NCBI GenBank assembly: GCA_013398015.1
Contig: VZRR01013053.1
Location: forward strand, 1,178,001 to 1,242,000
DNA length: 64,000 nt
Source: Oreocharis arfaki
Taxonomy: Eukaryota > Chordata > Aves > Passeriformes > Paramythiidae
Direction: 5' to 3'
The position numbers and the translations under genes are program-made. Every line of letters starts with the position of its first letter. Position 1 is the first letter of the stretch. A model generated the notes under the pieces. It saw only the letters and a list, made by a program, of their open reading frames with translations. It was not told where the DNA came from and searched no databases. Of the stretch, positions 48,695 to 62,741 are shown piece after piece.

Positions 48695-51600
48695 AAACCA
48701 CCTTCTTTATCTTGGTTAGCAGCATATCGGTGATGTTTTAGCATTGCACTAATCTGACTTTTTCTCACAGATTTCAGGCAACTCTTTTGCTCTTCTCATG
48801 AGTCATAACAATTCTTTTCCTTAGCAGAACAACTGGCGCTGGATACACAGGCAGTTTCATATTCCTTGTCAGCTCAGCTGAACTTGTTTGCAATATGCAG
48901 AGTAGATGTTTGCATGGCAGTTGTCATCTCAGCACCTTTTTCTCCCTGTTTCTGATACAACAGCCTCCTTGACATCCAGCTAGTCTCTGAGACAGCTAGT
49001 TCATTATCATTATCAGTGGAAATGCAGCCTTATCTCATTGGCTTGCCTCCTCCCTTATGGGGATGTTGTACACTATTTTGTACAAACAAATCTTACGTTT
49101 TGCACCAGCTATGCAAATAGTAGCATGTCTGTAGCACTCACAATAACAAATCGTGCTGCAGTAAAAACTTTGGTAATATCCTGAAATCTTCTGCTATTGC
49201 AGTGGACTCTGGCAAAAGCATGTCATTAGAGGCAGCATACAATTTTATAATTTCATGCAGTTTAGCGTTGCATTTTTCCTTTTGCTCTAGGTAATTAGCA
49301 CAGTATCTTGCACTTACTCCCGTGAGCCTTCATTCTGTCCTGAGCCGTAGTAACATATCAGACATAACACTTCCAGCTTTTTATCTCCTATCTCTGAAAT
49401 ACTGCGTGAGTAGATACATCTCTTAACTGAAGAGCTTACAAATTAGAAAGGTATATTTTAGTTCAAACAGTACTTCTCAGGATTGATCTTACTTCAGAGC
49501 TTACTTAACCTCTAACACTAAGACAAATGGAAATTCACTGCTAACTCGCAATGTATGTTTCAGTAGCTACTGTTCCCTCACAAGTAAATGAATGTTTTTG
49601 ATGAATGGGGATGGACTGGGTATGACAGACCAACAGCTATGTATGAAAACATACTCTCTCAGCATTCTGTATCTACCTCTGAATAGGAAGTACCCTTTCC
49701 AAGATGAGTACAGGATGTGCATTCCCATTGCATATGCAACCTAAAATGGGATATTCTCCCTAATTGCTAATATACTGAATGACTATCACACATACAAACA
49801 AACACAACCCATTTTCATAGCTCATTTGCTTTTACAAGTATTTTTAAAGGTCATAGCCCTGAAAATTCTATCTCCAGAAAGTTGCAGAAGTGACATGCTA
49901 TTATCACTCTTAAATGAGAAATAAATGTCAGTGCTAGAGTGTTAATTACCAGTGAGGATGCTGTTCATTCTTTACATCAGCCAGGCAAAACTTGGGCAAT
50001 GCCAAAGGAATCTTCTCCAGACGTGATGAGGAATTGAAACCTGGGCTCCTCAACTGAGTGTGCTCTTGCTTGCTTCAGAACAAGAAGTAACCCATTGTAA
50101 CCAGACAAAAGTGAGTTCGTCTGATAACATAATTTTTATACATTTTCAAAGTGAAGGTTCACAAAGCCATAAAACTGCACTGCCTTGTGCAACAAGCTCT
50201 CTCAAATGCTTTTAATTGGCTTAAGAGACTGTTCTCCTATGCCTGCAACAAATAGGCTGAACTGTCTGTGACACTCCGTGGTTCATCCAGATTAATAACT
50301 TGGCATCTGAACTCTGTTCCCACAAATTCACAAGCAATGTAGTAAACTGGTAGTGCATTTTCTTTTGGGTATCCCCAATGTGACAAGAAGAAATGCATTA
50401 GGAATCACCTATTCTCCTTCTAAGGATGATGTATCCTGAACTGGACGTGGGGAGCAGATTCAAGCTTCACTCACGGCCTTAGTTTTGATGCTTTTTTTAT
50501 TTTTCTTTAAAGAACTGCACATCACTGATACAAAAATAACCTAGAATTGTTTTAATTTTGTCATTATTTTTGTTCATATTATTTTAGTTTGTATCTGAAC
50601 ATTAAAGTTTATAACACTTAAAAAGTAACAATTTCAAAGAACAAAACAGCTTTCAGTTTTGAAAATGAGATTAATGCTTCACTAAAAACTGATGTATATG
50701 GTTCTTTGTATTTTAAAATATGCGTGTGAATAGGAAAAAATACCCTTTTCTTTATGAAGCTGATTTTTGAATGATACTTTAGTAAATGAATGACTTATGC
50801 ATTTCATCTCAATTAATATGCTTTATACTGAATGATACTTTTCCTTGGCATACAAAAGTATTTATCTAAAATCAAAGATGCTGATTGTCCCCAGGACACT
50901 TGATTATAGTCTGAAATCTTTGTGGAATGGCTTTGTTTGTATGATTTCCTTTCTGAAATGGAAATTTCCCCCTTGCTGTGACACACTTATGATATAATCT
51001 ACACTCAGCAGCAATGAAACTTGATGACTGGCACTCTACAAAAACAACTAGCTATTTCAGTTAATGAAACAGACTTCCTGACACACTTCAGTTGCAGCTT
51101 AGTTTAAGAAATCACTTTTCTGTAGGGTATGCTGGAACTAAGTTGCCCTGTAGGAAGCTGGATGCTCTCACACTTAACGTTTCTGATTCTCTCTCAGCAG
51201 TAAGTGTAAAGCTCATGCTTTTGGCTCCACCATGGAGCTACCAACTGTAACTGCAACTGCACTGTTGACACTCATCACACCACTTGAATCTTAAACTTCA
51301 ATGTCTTTATATTAGTATCTCTACCCTACCTATGCGTGGTATAACTTCAGAGTCATAAGATTTTAAAAGCACGTGATGTTTTATTGAGAAATGCTTACTA
51401 AGAGTAGGAAGGCTGCTAAGCTATCTAAAGTAAAGCTTGCACGTTAATGCATTTTCAAGACATTATTTAGAAATACAAACATGACCAAAAAGGATCTTTT
51501 AAATTATCAGTGAAGAAGCTGTTTTAGTACATTCCTATTAATCAAACAACTCTGACTTTCTAAAGTTCTTTAACCTCATCATCACTTTCCTATGCTTGTG

Positions 51601-52957
51601 AACTTTTGCTAGTCACAAAAATATGCTTTCTTACTCTCTATCTCAGTATGTATATCAAACCTGCAGAATTCTGGTCTGCTTGGTGAAGCTTTATTGTTGT
51701 TGTTTCCCTCTTGAAAGCTTTAATATACCATTTATTTCATGTTTCATGCTGTGTCATTTCCACATTAGCCTCAGCTATTAAATTCTATTGCTGTCTTCCA
51801 CAAAGGAGTTAACCCCTTCCTCCCATGCCTTTGAGGAAAATACCTTTAAAAAATAACCTTTAATGCAGTTTGGAATACAACAAAATGATTGCACATACTG
51901 ACATGTCGCATATTACTCATCTCCTAGTATTCTCTCAAACAAGGACATAGCACAGTTCACATTGTGGCCCACTGTATTTTAGACAGAGGCAACTGAGACA
52001 GCAGCTATTAGCTTTAGGATTTGCTTTTTGTGTATAGGAAGGATTCATCAGTTCTACCTGATACAGATTTGGGTGTGGACTAACCAAGGAGGATTACTAA
52101 CCAAGCATGCCCATGATCACCATATTTCAAAACAGATTCTTCTGCTCCAAAATATTGGCAACTCATGCATGAGTCACTTTATGAAATTCAATTTTTCATA
52201 ACTTTAAGCATTTTGTTACTATGTCATATGAATAAAATAGAAGTATGTGAAGTCTAGTTTCACCTTACTTCAGTCACTCTCTCTCTAAAGTAGGCTCCCC
52301 GAGAGATCATTTTCTGAAACTTACCAACAAGCAATGTTTTGCTGAACTTCAGTGGAGCTTTGGCCATGCAAAATATCTGACATTCTAGCCATGGAAAAAC
52401 ACAGTATCTGAGACCTTGTTAAACTGGGAACTTTATGAGGTGGATTCCCACCAAAAGTAGAATTTTCATTTTTGAATTTATCATGATATACACTGAGGAA
52501 CTTTGACACTTTTCAACTTATCATCAGTGTCCTTCTGAAGTGACACTGACCAAAACTAATCAGGATGTGGATGCAGCTTACCTGCTTCAGAAATAAGCAA
52601 ACATCAAACATCTAAAGAGCTATTTTGTCTTCTGATTCTGGACCTTTGATCTGAATCAGCTAGAGAAGAAACTTGAAGAAGAAAGTAGACTTGTGTGACT
52701 CAGCACATACTGAGTGGCCCAATAAGAAGAAGCAGCATTATTGCTTCCCTTAAAAGGCACTTTGACCCTTGGTTTCAATAGGGTTTCAGTTGGGCAGAAA
52801 AAATAGTTCTTTCTGTGCTACACCTGCTTTCCCTTCTTTTCATTTAGGAGCTGATTTGTCAAAGGGACTAAGCCATCAGAACTTCGAATTGTAAGCATTT
52901 TTAAAAGGATCCAGTTTAGAAATACTAATTCTTAAACAGACAATTGGAAAACTAGGT

Positions 52958-53337
52958 TGTCGCAGTTGAGGCGGACACGGCACACACAAGTTTTAGTATT
53001 GAGTGTTGGCAAAAACTTTATTTTAAAAAGCTAGTGTCATATATATACACTTTTGTATGTTTATTATTCATGTTACTTATCTATTGGTTGCTTAACTACT
53101 ACAATAGATTTATTCGTTATTTTAACTACACTATACTATTATTAGTTATCTACAACATAGGTATTTTAAGTATCTAAGAAAAATGCCAGCTGCAGCTGTG
53201 TTGTTGTTTATTCCCTCTATTGTTTGCAATTTCTTGCTTGTCTTGATTAAGTTTCTCACGGGTAGACACGAATTGTGCTGAGATCAGTGCCAGATTCAGA
53301 CTCAGACAGGCTTGCTGACCTGCTGTTAATCCCCACA
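52958..53337 (-). mobile_element. Solo LTR, ERVK-like (class II), 380 bp
   Basis: Read on the minus strand it begins TGTGGGGATTAACAGC (from 53337) and ends ...GCCTCAACTGCGACA (at 52958), giving TG...CA ends. The flanks are CTAGGT (52952-52957) and CTAGGC (53338-53343), a 6-bp target duplication with one difference. A TATA-type stretch (53040-53048) is followed about 17 bases on by the poly(A) signal AATAAA (53017-53022), the same tight layout as in the LTR at 2366-2691. The U5 ends of the two are clearly related. No internal sequence is present, so it is a solo LTR. The 6-bp duplication and TGTGGGG start fit class II (ERVK-like) elements; family-level naming needs a library. Confidence 0.85.
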
Positions 53338-53343
53338 CTAGGC

Positions 53344-56300
53344 AAGAAAGTGCTCCTGGCTCTTGACTAGAAGGGCAATACAAAATTTGGAGAGTTTCAG
53401 ACAGAGGTCAGAGTAGCATTAGCCAAACAGATGCAACAAGTTTTTTAAAAAATTAAGCTGCTTTCCTCTAATTCTTGATGAAATTTTAGTCTGTTAGCCA
53501 AAATTGCATTCTCAATTTTCATGATATTTTTTCTGGACATTTTATATATGATACTGTCCCAAACTATACTCAACTCACTTTCACTTTTTTTATTCTAGTC
53601 CCCAAGTTATTCTATCTTCTCCTATATTCCTAAACTTCTCATTTATTGCTGATGACTCTCAAAATGCCATTTTTATATAACTCTTTTTGTGCCGAGATTT
53701 AACATTATATTCAGCAGCATTTTTACCAAAGACTGATGCTTGATCAGCCTCTACAAGAGCTGAATTTTACACAGTGAAGACAGATTTATGAAAAAAAAAA
53801 ATTGTATCCAAAGTCTAATCTGAAATAGGGCATACCCCCTAAAGATGTAAGTATATTTTTCAGTTAACTTGATAGAATACTGTCACAGGTTCAAGAATAG
53901 AGATGGAGGAAAAACAAAATGCCAAATAACTCATGCCAATAATAAAAAATGTTTCTAAATAGAGGCCTATATGCAGCTGGCTCCCCTTTTCTTGCATAAA
54001 AACATTTCATATGGGATATGGGTGAACTTTTTTTTTCAATAAACTATTGAATAAACCAACACCAGACTGACCAATGACTGACATAGTGTTGCATTATTAA
54101 TAACAAAACCTAGGTAAGTTTGGGGTAAGCTTTCCTTTCTTGGAATTTTTTTCCCCTTGTCTTCTGCACTGACAAAAAGAAACCTATTACCAAACCTATT
54201 ACCTATTACCAGGTAGGTGTAGTCTTTCTTAAAATTAGGTAGTATAGATTTGCCTCTATAACAATATTTATGCATTTATGTTTGTTAAATCTACAGAGAA
54301 AGTCACTCATCGCAGCAAAAGCACTTTTTCTACATGCTGTCTGTGAGCATCTCCCCCAAAACATACCTCTTTGCTATGATTTTTTGATACTTTTCAAGGT
54401 GTTCAAAACCGGTGCTTAAGTAGCTGTTTAAGTGCAGATGGATCAAGGTGGCCGAAGACTATGTACGAAAAAGTTGGAACCCAGATACAGAAGTCTTTCT
54501 TGTGAAAGTGTGGGGTGTTGGTTACAAAACAGACTTGTGTGAAAACAGGCCCTTAGTTGCAGTGGCCTAGGTCAGCAATTACAAGGTAACAGCAATAAGC
54601 AGGTTCATTGACTCTCACACAGTGGCAGTTCCATCTTCACTCAAAACCAGACACAAGCAGTGCTCAGGAAACTCTTTAAACACTGAGGCATTTTTTTCCC
54701 CCCTTTATCATCAATAAAATTGGTGCTTCTCTACAAGATACAAGAGTATGTCATTGTTATTCATGGAAACTGTCAGGCTTTTTAACTCTGCTGAGAAACA
54801 AGAAGAGTGAATGACAGATGGGGCCCGCTCTCTTGGCAAGGAAGTTCTCTGCTAGCAGAATGCCATAGTTTGAGTCCTGAAAGAGAGATGACAATTTAAC
54901 TTGTTCTTATACATAAACGTCATCTGAAGAGAGGCATTTCATTGTGAAGTAGCCTGATTTGTCATATTAACTCCTATGGATATAGACTGATGCTGTCTTC
55001 AGTCTTAGCCTTAGACACCAAATGGTCTTGAAAAGCTTGAAACATTTATATTAGGTATAATACCACTAATGCAAGCTGCTTTAGCGGCTTCCCAAAGGCT
55101 GGAAAGCATTTAACTCAAGCATGAAACCTTGAGAAGATGAGCTTGAAGATTTTATAAGAAACTTCAGAAGTCCTACCTATTGCTGAGGTGTTCAAAGTGT
55201 AGTGACTCTTTATCTTGCTTAGTATGATGTGTTTCCCCATGTTTATTATATGCTCTTCAGGTCAGAAATATGAATCAGGGTAGTACACTCCAGTATTACA
55301 CATATACATTCACCATGTGCCAAGGTCCTCAATGCAAGGTCGTTTAAAGCATGGGAAGGACACAAGTGAAAACTCAACTAAGCATGTGCATGTGGAAACA
55401 CAGGTGGGTAGGAGAAGGAGGCTGATGGCTGAAAGGAAAAACTGAAAAGGAAAATTTATTTTGGGCTAAGCAAAAGCCCTCATATACATTGAAATGGAAT
55501 ACTCTGTGTTGAAATGGTGTACTTTCTTTGAACTTTGTTTAAAAAGTTCAAAGGTTTTAAGGTTTTTTGCTTATTTCAAATTTCAAAAGTTCCATTACAA
55601 TGTTCATGTTTCAGCTTTTTTTTTTTTTTTAGTTTGGTGGAGTGGGGTTACTGTTGTGTTTTAGTTTTTAGCCAATCCATTTCCTTTCACATCAACCAAA
55701 TTCAGAATTGCTTGCCCATTGAGTAGATTCTATAATTACAGCAAAAAGTTTCTTCCTATTTTTTTTTTCTTTCTCCTCTAGTATGTATGAAATTGCAGAT
55801 GCATGTACTTGGAAAAAGTTCTAGAGATTTTGGGATTTACTACTTGACAGACTTCATTAATCACTTCATAAAGAGCTCTTAACATTAGCTATTCTTAAAT
55901 TTATCATTAACTTCAGGATGAATGTTTTTTGAAAATCCATTTGGCTCTATTCTTAGCTATTTTTTATCCTTGAACATGTAAAGATTGTCTTGATATTGTA
56001 CTAAAGGACTAAAATTAGCTCCCCAAGGTATGGAGGGTCCTCAGTATCCTAGTTATAAAAAAAGTTTCCTCTAAATAATGAGGTGGGGAGTTTTCTGAGT
56101 TACATTTATTAGGATTGGACAATACCATGGAAAAATGTTTCTCTTTCAGAATGTTAGCTTTTTTAAAAAGTAAGTTTGCCAAGCCATACAAACAAGTACT
56201 GGTTTATTACCTTTAGCCTAATTCACCTGTCATTTACTCCTGATTGCTGTAGCTAAAATGAAGGTGTTCTTCTTGTCACTTTTAGTATAAACCTCAAGTG

Positions 56301-57986
56301 ATATGAACGTGTTCAAGAGCTCTAACTCTGAAGTGATAGGACAGGACAAAACGCTTATTGATTTACATTGCAGCACCAGAGGATGTCATTGGCTTTCCCC
56401 ATGTATATTCCAGTGTTGTCTAAGCACTATCAGCTCTCAAGTAAAGTTACTGCAGTTCCAGCAGCTGGTGCTGCTTCTGATCTTTTGGAGTCAAAATTTT
56501 TCTCTGCCTTCAGTTTCTTGATAGTTATTAGCTAGTCTTTTAATCAGAGTATGAGGAGAACACTCTCCCACCGAAAAAAGCCTACAAAAAATTACCCCCC
56601 CAACAGATTCTTTAAATTTAGGACCACTTAGGTACATGTAACATTTTCTACATCTAATAGTCATTAATACTTTATTTTCTCACCTTTGCACTAATACAAA
56701 ACTCATTGAAATTAAACATTTTAGTTGAAAAAATTCTATAAGCTTTGGATGAAACTCTTTTGTTAGTTTCACCTATATTTCCTTCATAATATTCAGTGAT
56801 GTCTATATGACTTCTGTTAGATCCTTTAATGTATTCTGAGTCCTACTACAGTGGAATATCCTATGAGCCTGAATGGAGTCTGAGACTGAAAAGACGGCTT
56901 GTGATGTCTGAATTGCAATATCTGAAAAAGTCTTTCACTTCTTATGATGGCTATTTTGAAATATGAATAACAACCTCTATGGGAAATACAAAGTATATGG
57001 TTAGTAAGACTGTAGATCAACCTGACAGTAGCTATTGTTAATAAAGGTACTAGTAAGCATTTTTTCTGAGGGGCATTCTAGTCCTTTATGTTCTGCCTTG
57101 GCTTATCTCTGCTCTTCAGCATTTGCATGTGAAATGTCAGAGATGTTAATCATAAAAAAGCAGAAAAAGCTTACTAATATCCCTTACAAAAATACTTTCT
57201 AATATAAAGTACTTATCTTGAGCCTTGTTTCTTTCAGCATTTATTTTCTTACTTGAATATGGTGGAATCAGTATTGCAAATCACATTCACACAGCTCATC
57301 AGAAATCACTGGATTTGGTGATTATAATTTTAACTAAAATGAAATTTTCTCCTAAATGATGGAGCACTATGCAGTCATTAGAACACAGGTTATGTAATTG
57401 CTGGGTTGCACCCAAAATAAAAGACCATCATCTTGCTTTCTGTGGCATCCATTATGCCTTTCTACAGTACACGATGGAATTCAATGAACCAATGCTGTAG
57501 AAATGTGCTGCTGCTTATTTGCTTCATGTTTTTATATGCGTGTATACTAGAAATTTGCAGTGATGGAACTGGAGCTGTCAGCATTATGGTCTTCATTTAA
57601 ATTCTCTTTGACAGTTTCTTCATCTACAAATGCAGAAAGTATTTATACAGCATTCATTGTCCTAGGTATAATTCACAGAAATTGTCAACCATCGGTAAGC
57701 TAGGGAAATGCTGCATGTTATCTTGAACTCTGAGTAGTGAACCAACGTTTTAGTGTGCCCACTTCTCAAGCTGTTGAGCTCTGTCTTGAGCTTTGACACA
57801 ACAGGGAGAGAAAAAGATGCAGGCCATTACAGTGTTTGATGTGACACGAGGTCTCTGTGCAAGCCACTAAAGCAATTTTTTTCAGATCTCAAAGACGTGT
57901 GATGTACCCTAGGGAATGGCAGGAACATGACAAGAATTTGGGGTATGTGATGCTCAGCAGACTGTGAGTGCATGAGGAGGACAGAG
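53344..57986. other. AT-rich non-coding DNA, no gene seen
   Basis: No supported gene. It contains the CCTATTAC tandem repeat listed separately and T-tracts near 55616-55630 and 55760-55769. Confidence 0.6.
54181..54211. repeat. Short tandem repeat of 'cctattac' units
   Basis: Three 'cctattac(c)' units, two of them in 'aaacctattacc' context, in direct succession. Confidence 0.8.
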
Positions 57987-58119
57987 GATCAAAAAGAGAT
58001 TGGATGTGGCACTCGGTGCCCTGGTTTAGTTTAGCTGAGGTGTTGGGGCATGGGTTGGACTCAATGATCTTGAAGGTCTCTTCCAACCTGGTGATTCTGT
58101 GATTCTGTGATTCTATGAA
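57987..58119 (+). mobile_element. CR1 3' end with intact octamer tail
   Basis: 'gagattggatgtggcactcgg', 'ggttggactcaatgatcttg', 'aaggtctcttccaacctgg', then the tail: ATTCTGTG twice and ATTCTATG. The tail is the best preserved of any CR1 in the window. Sense is on the + strand. The minus-strand open frame at 57889-58122 covers it and is not a gene. Confidence 0.93.
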
Positions 58120-61100
58120 CAACCTGGTGCCATCTCACCCACTCATCCTTTTATATTTTTAACTGAAATAAATGACTCCCAGGGCAGGACCCAGGCTTTG
58201 TCCGGCCCAGCATCAGCCCAAAACAAAACAGAAGGCAAATGAGCAACTAAAAAATGTGGAGCTCCCTCTAGCCCATTCTGCTCTCCTATTTATCAGTGTA
58301 GACATCTCTGAAGTTTGTTGGTGATACCTCTAGTGAAAAATCAGAACTGAAGGTGACATCTGCTACCTTTTGATATATTCTGCACATTTTACAAGTTTGG
58401 TGATGAGAGTTTCAATCTTGTTAAGGAAGCTTTGCAGAACGTACTGTTTTATTTCCAGTAATACAATGTTATTTTAGATTCAGCCTGGATCAGATTGTGT
58501 GATAAAAGTGCGAAGGCTCTATGTGTTATCAGACAAAGGAGACTCTTGCATGTGAAAACAGTAAAGTTGATGTGAGGCCTTACTAGGTACTTGGAAAATG
58601 TATGGCAAGGATTCTGAAATGGGACAGCAAGAAGACCGAAAAAGGGACGATCTTCAGAAAAGCAAAACGCTTTTCTTAACTATCACAGAGCTGAGTTTTT
58701 TTCTGTTCTTGTAAAGCTAATGCTTCTGTTTGTTGAAAAAGATCATCTGAAAGAAGATAACTTTTTCTCATCCAAATTTCTGCAAATGCCATGTTCCCGT
58801 ACCATATTTAGGTCCAAATTACTGTGGATTTGTGTGAAAGGAAGAATGAGCAACTATTTTTCCTGACATCAGTGTTTTATGATTACTGAGCTATTTAGAA
58901 ATATTTGACATTGTACTGATTTTCTCTCTCAAAATAAACTTTTCTGATTACCCTTACATTTCAGTGATTTCTTTTGTGAAGTAATGAATCTGCAGCTTGT
59001 GAGGTAACTGGCAAAAAGTCTGATCCATCAGCATTTTTGTTTGCTTTCTTGAGTTTGTAGTGGCACAGCAACAATGAAGAAGCAATCATCCATCATCCAG
59101 CTAGTCAAACAGAACAAAGTTCTGAAAGTGGAAATAATTCATGGTGTTATCATTACTCATTTAAATTCTATGTGCCTTTTACTGGAGTTTTTCTTCAGAA
59201 TTTTAACCAAACTTCATAATTCTGGAATAGGAATGATGCTATTTTCTAAATGCCAAAGGTTTGAGGGTGAGGTGTGGGATGGGACACACAATTTCCCCAA
59301 TAATATTTTCACATAATTTAGGTTTTTTCATTTTTCTAAAACTTTTTTTTTTAAGGTAATGGACCTTTAAGAGTACTATGACTAGAAAATTGCCACTAGC
59401 TAAAAAGAAGCGTTCTTCAGATTTACAAATGCTTCAGTTTTAATAAATGTTTTTAGTATACTTCTCCAGTAAATTTTCTGACTCTATGCAATATTGACAA
59501 ACCTAGTAGCTTTAAAAAAAAAAGAGCCAAAATCCAAAAATCTTGATAAAAGGAACTTCTCTACAGTTTCCTCTGGGAACTGAATTTCTTGATTTCCTGT
59601 ACGCATAGGAGGGCTCCTAGCTTTCCCTTTCAGCTGGAATTCTCAGTTGACTTTGAGAACAAGAGTTTGATTCTAAGAAAACCCCAACAAATGAGATTTA
59701 CAAAACATATTCCCACAGTTAGCTGCAGTACAAATATGTGATGATGATTTTGAAACTTGATGACAAAACTGGAGACAGAGGAGGACCAAATGACTTAGGA
59801 AGAGAAAGTCAATTAAAAAATGTTACATGTATTGTTATTTATAGCCAGAGTCTACATATAAAAAAGCATTTCATTTTTTGAGGTGAATTTGTTGAAAATT
59901 TTCTCTGCAGAATATATTGAAAATAAAGGTTCTCTGTGGGAGTCTGGAGGATCTTGAATTTTGAACTTCTGTAAAAGAATACTTTTCTTTCACATCCAGT
60001 AGAATTTCCATTTCTGCTATGCTACCAGCATCATGCCTTTCTCTTGAGGTTTAAGTGATCTTAAGACAAGTGATAGAGGATGTGAGGTGCTGTGAGAGAC
60101 CCTTGGATGTCTGAGGATGAAAACCGGGTGTGACAAAGCATGTCAGTCCCCTTAATACCAGAATCACCAATTGTTTGCAACTCTCTTTCGGATCGGGGTT
60201 GTACTAGCAAAAGGACAGATCCCTTTGCCCTTCTTCCTGCCTTTGAGAGTGGTTTGCAATGCTCTCTCCCACTAAGCAGATTGAAAAAAATCATGGGAAC
60301 AGACCTGATCATTTTACATCCTGAGTTACCCGGAGGTAAATACTATAATCAAAGCAAACTCCCATTCCATTACCTATACACACTCTTTTATATGGCAATA
60401 TTACAGATGGTTAATCATCATTTTACTAGATTCATCCTCTGCTTAGAGCACATCAACCTCTGATGTTTGTAACAGTGAATGTGAAGGTGGGTGCTTTGTC
60501 TTTCATGTGAGGGCAGAGTTTTGCTTCTGCAATAAATGCACTGAATAGTGGATTTCCTGCATGAGGAGAATTGATTAGCCAGGAGCTGGAGTCCCTTTTG
60601 AGTAATTCTATATATAAAGAATTTTCCGTGATCTCAGAAAATTTACCTTGGATGACTTCAGCTTCTTGGTTGGAAATGCACGGCTGAACAGCTTCTCATT
60701 GTCATCTTGCTTTGTAGTTCTTATCCCTGCTAGGGTGTTTTACACTCTTATTTCCTACCCTAGGTCAGGTCAGAAATCTTGGCAGAAGTTTTGTCTTAGG
60801 AGAACATGGAAGGGTGGAAATGAAAATATGTCCCAAATACACTAAATTGTGGTGCCAACATGTGCATGGTTTCAGGATGCCCCTCTTTCATTATTTATCA
60901 TTTATGGCTTGAGATTTCAAACATCAAATACTTGAAGGTTTGAACATATTCCCACCGAAGAAACTGTATATTCTGCAGCTCCACTGCAAGTTTGTCTAGG
61001 GCAAGCATAAGTTATTGCTGCATGTCTTGTATATTTGCAGCTTTTAACTCACACAACGTTGATGTTTTCTTTTTCCTCCCTTCCTTTTTAAAAAATTCAG

Positions 61101-62530
61101 CACTGCCTAATAGGGCTAGGTGGCTTAAGACTATGTGGAAAAAGTATATGTTATAAAATACGCCTTCAATTTTTTACAAAGCAGACATGAATTTTCCAGT
61201 TGTGGATTATGACCCTTACTACAGAATTGTTCTCAGGATTCAGGAAATTAAATCGAATTTCATCTCTCGAGAGTCAATGGCTGCATTCACTTCAGCCTCC
61301 AGAGGCAGACATAACTGGCAAGCTGTGGAATTCCAGATGCAACATCTTCTAAATCTTTCCTGCCAGTAGTCCTACTTTTTCTACACAATTATTACATGAT
61401 CTCATAGCAATCATTTCTATACTTAGGATGGTTTTAGCTACTATGCTTTTTGCACTGAGTGGAAGAACATGAGGGCTGAATGTCTTCAGACAAAAAGGCA
61501 GCTGAATCAAAATTTCCAATATGCTTGGTAAATTTCCTAACTCTGGATGATGAACTAAAAAAGTAAGTGGAATTTCTGACAAGATCAATGCCCTTTGGTT
61601 TTCTGAGTACTTTAATCTTTGGATGGATTCATCTCTTGAATATAAACCCAAATTTTTAAAATCCAGTTGAACTAAATAACTTCTTGATTAGCTGCAACAA
61701 CAAAAAAGTGTAAATGCTTGCATAGCCTTTTTGGTGATCTTATGTGACACACTTATAGCCTGGCAGGGGTGAAAAGGAACCAATGAATCCTTTATCACCA
61801 AGACAATAGAACAAGCATGACAACAGAATGACGATCTTCCAAGCAAGATTAGTTTACTTAGGTATTTCAAGTTGTCTGGAAACTACAGAGAGAGTAAAGT
61901 ACCAATGGCATTCTCTTAAATGTAGGAACATACATTTTACACAACTCTGTGAGGAGCTAAAGTTCTTGCTAACAGTCTGGATTGCAGAATTGAACAAATT
62001 TATTACATTTGTATATGACAGTGGAAGATAGGCTTAAATTCAAAGTGTTTTTGAGAAACTGGATAAATATTTGGGGAAAAAAAAGTTCTATTCAATAGAG
62101 ACAGTACAAAAGGGAGAAATACTCAGCCATAGAAATATGAACAATGGATTGGGTGATCTTGAGGGAAACAAAACCAACCAGAGCTTAAATTTTATCACAA
62201 AGTGGTACTGCTGTTACCACGAAAGCTTGCATTCCATATGGAAGCATGGAAAAGGAGTACACACTGTGACATGTGCATGGTTATCTCTCTTTTCTTATAA
62301 ACATTTACAAGATCCCAAGTAGCTTACTAGCTCCAGCTTTGGACTACAAATAAGATACAATTCAGTTGAAGACAGTCCTGATGAAAGCAGGAGGATACAT
62401 CAGCTCTTGAGATGTCCTGGAGTGCCTAAAAACCAGTTTCTGGAAGCGGGCTTTACCTGTGTAAAGACTGAGGGCAATACTCTGCTTGCTGTCCCTTTGG
62501 TGGCTAGTGTAAGACTCTGGAAACACAGCA
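58120..62530. other. AT-rich non-coding DNA, no gene seen
   Basis: No supported gene. A moderately GC-rich interval at about 60060-60290 is open in opposite strands (60061-60312 minus, 60140-60463 plus). It could be an old repeat, but I cannot assign it. Confidence 0.55.
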
Positions 62531-62741
62531 GGGAAGGTTCAGGTTGCACATTAAGGAACAGTTTGACACAGCAAGTCAAAACAGATTGCCTGAGGAGGCT
62601 GGAGTGGTGCTGTCGCTGGAGGACTTCAGAATGGGTTAGACAAACACTTGTCAAGAATGACACACATGTAGTTGATTGTGCCTTGGGGCAGAGCCATGGA
62701 GGAGCTGACCTCACAAGGTCCCTTCCAGTCCTACTTTAATG
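62531..62741 (+). mobile_element. CR1 3' end, diverged subfamily
   Basis: 'gggaaggttcaggttgcaca', 'ttgcctgaggaggctggagtgg', 'ttagacaaacacttgtcaag', 'gccttggggcag', and 'gacctcacaaggtcccttccagtcctac' follow the order of a CR1 3' end. The variant carries '..cttccagtcctac' instead of '..cttccaaccc'. The octamer tail is lost. Open frames on both strands (62400-62739) arise from this repeat. Confidence 0.85.

Larger units (their letters stand above)
44337..52951. other. AT-rich non-coding DNA, no gene seen
   Basis: The longest repeat-poor stretch in the window, with few open frames between 48.6 and 52.3 kb. It contains the hairpin at 46362 (listed separately), a T20 tract, and a 14-bp palindrome ACTCATGCATGAGT (52161-52174) overlapping an AP-1 type TGAGTCA (52170-52176). 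A partial duplication of 'tgttactatt...tcttt' occurs near 48244-48300. Confidence 0.6.

Noticed and set aside
60061..60463. GC-richer interval as a retroviral fragment or exon
   Set aside because: I could not identify terminal sequences, motifs or splice sites; left as unassigned.
62400..62739. Overlapping open frames of over 100 codons on both strands
   Set aside because: They overlap each other and a CR1 3' end; no independent coding evidence.
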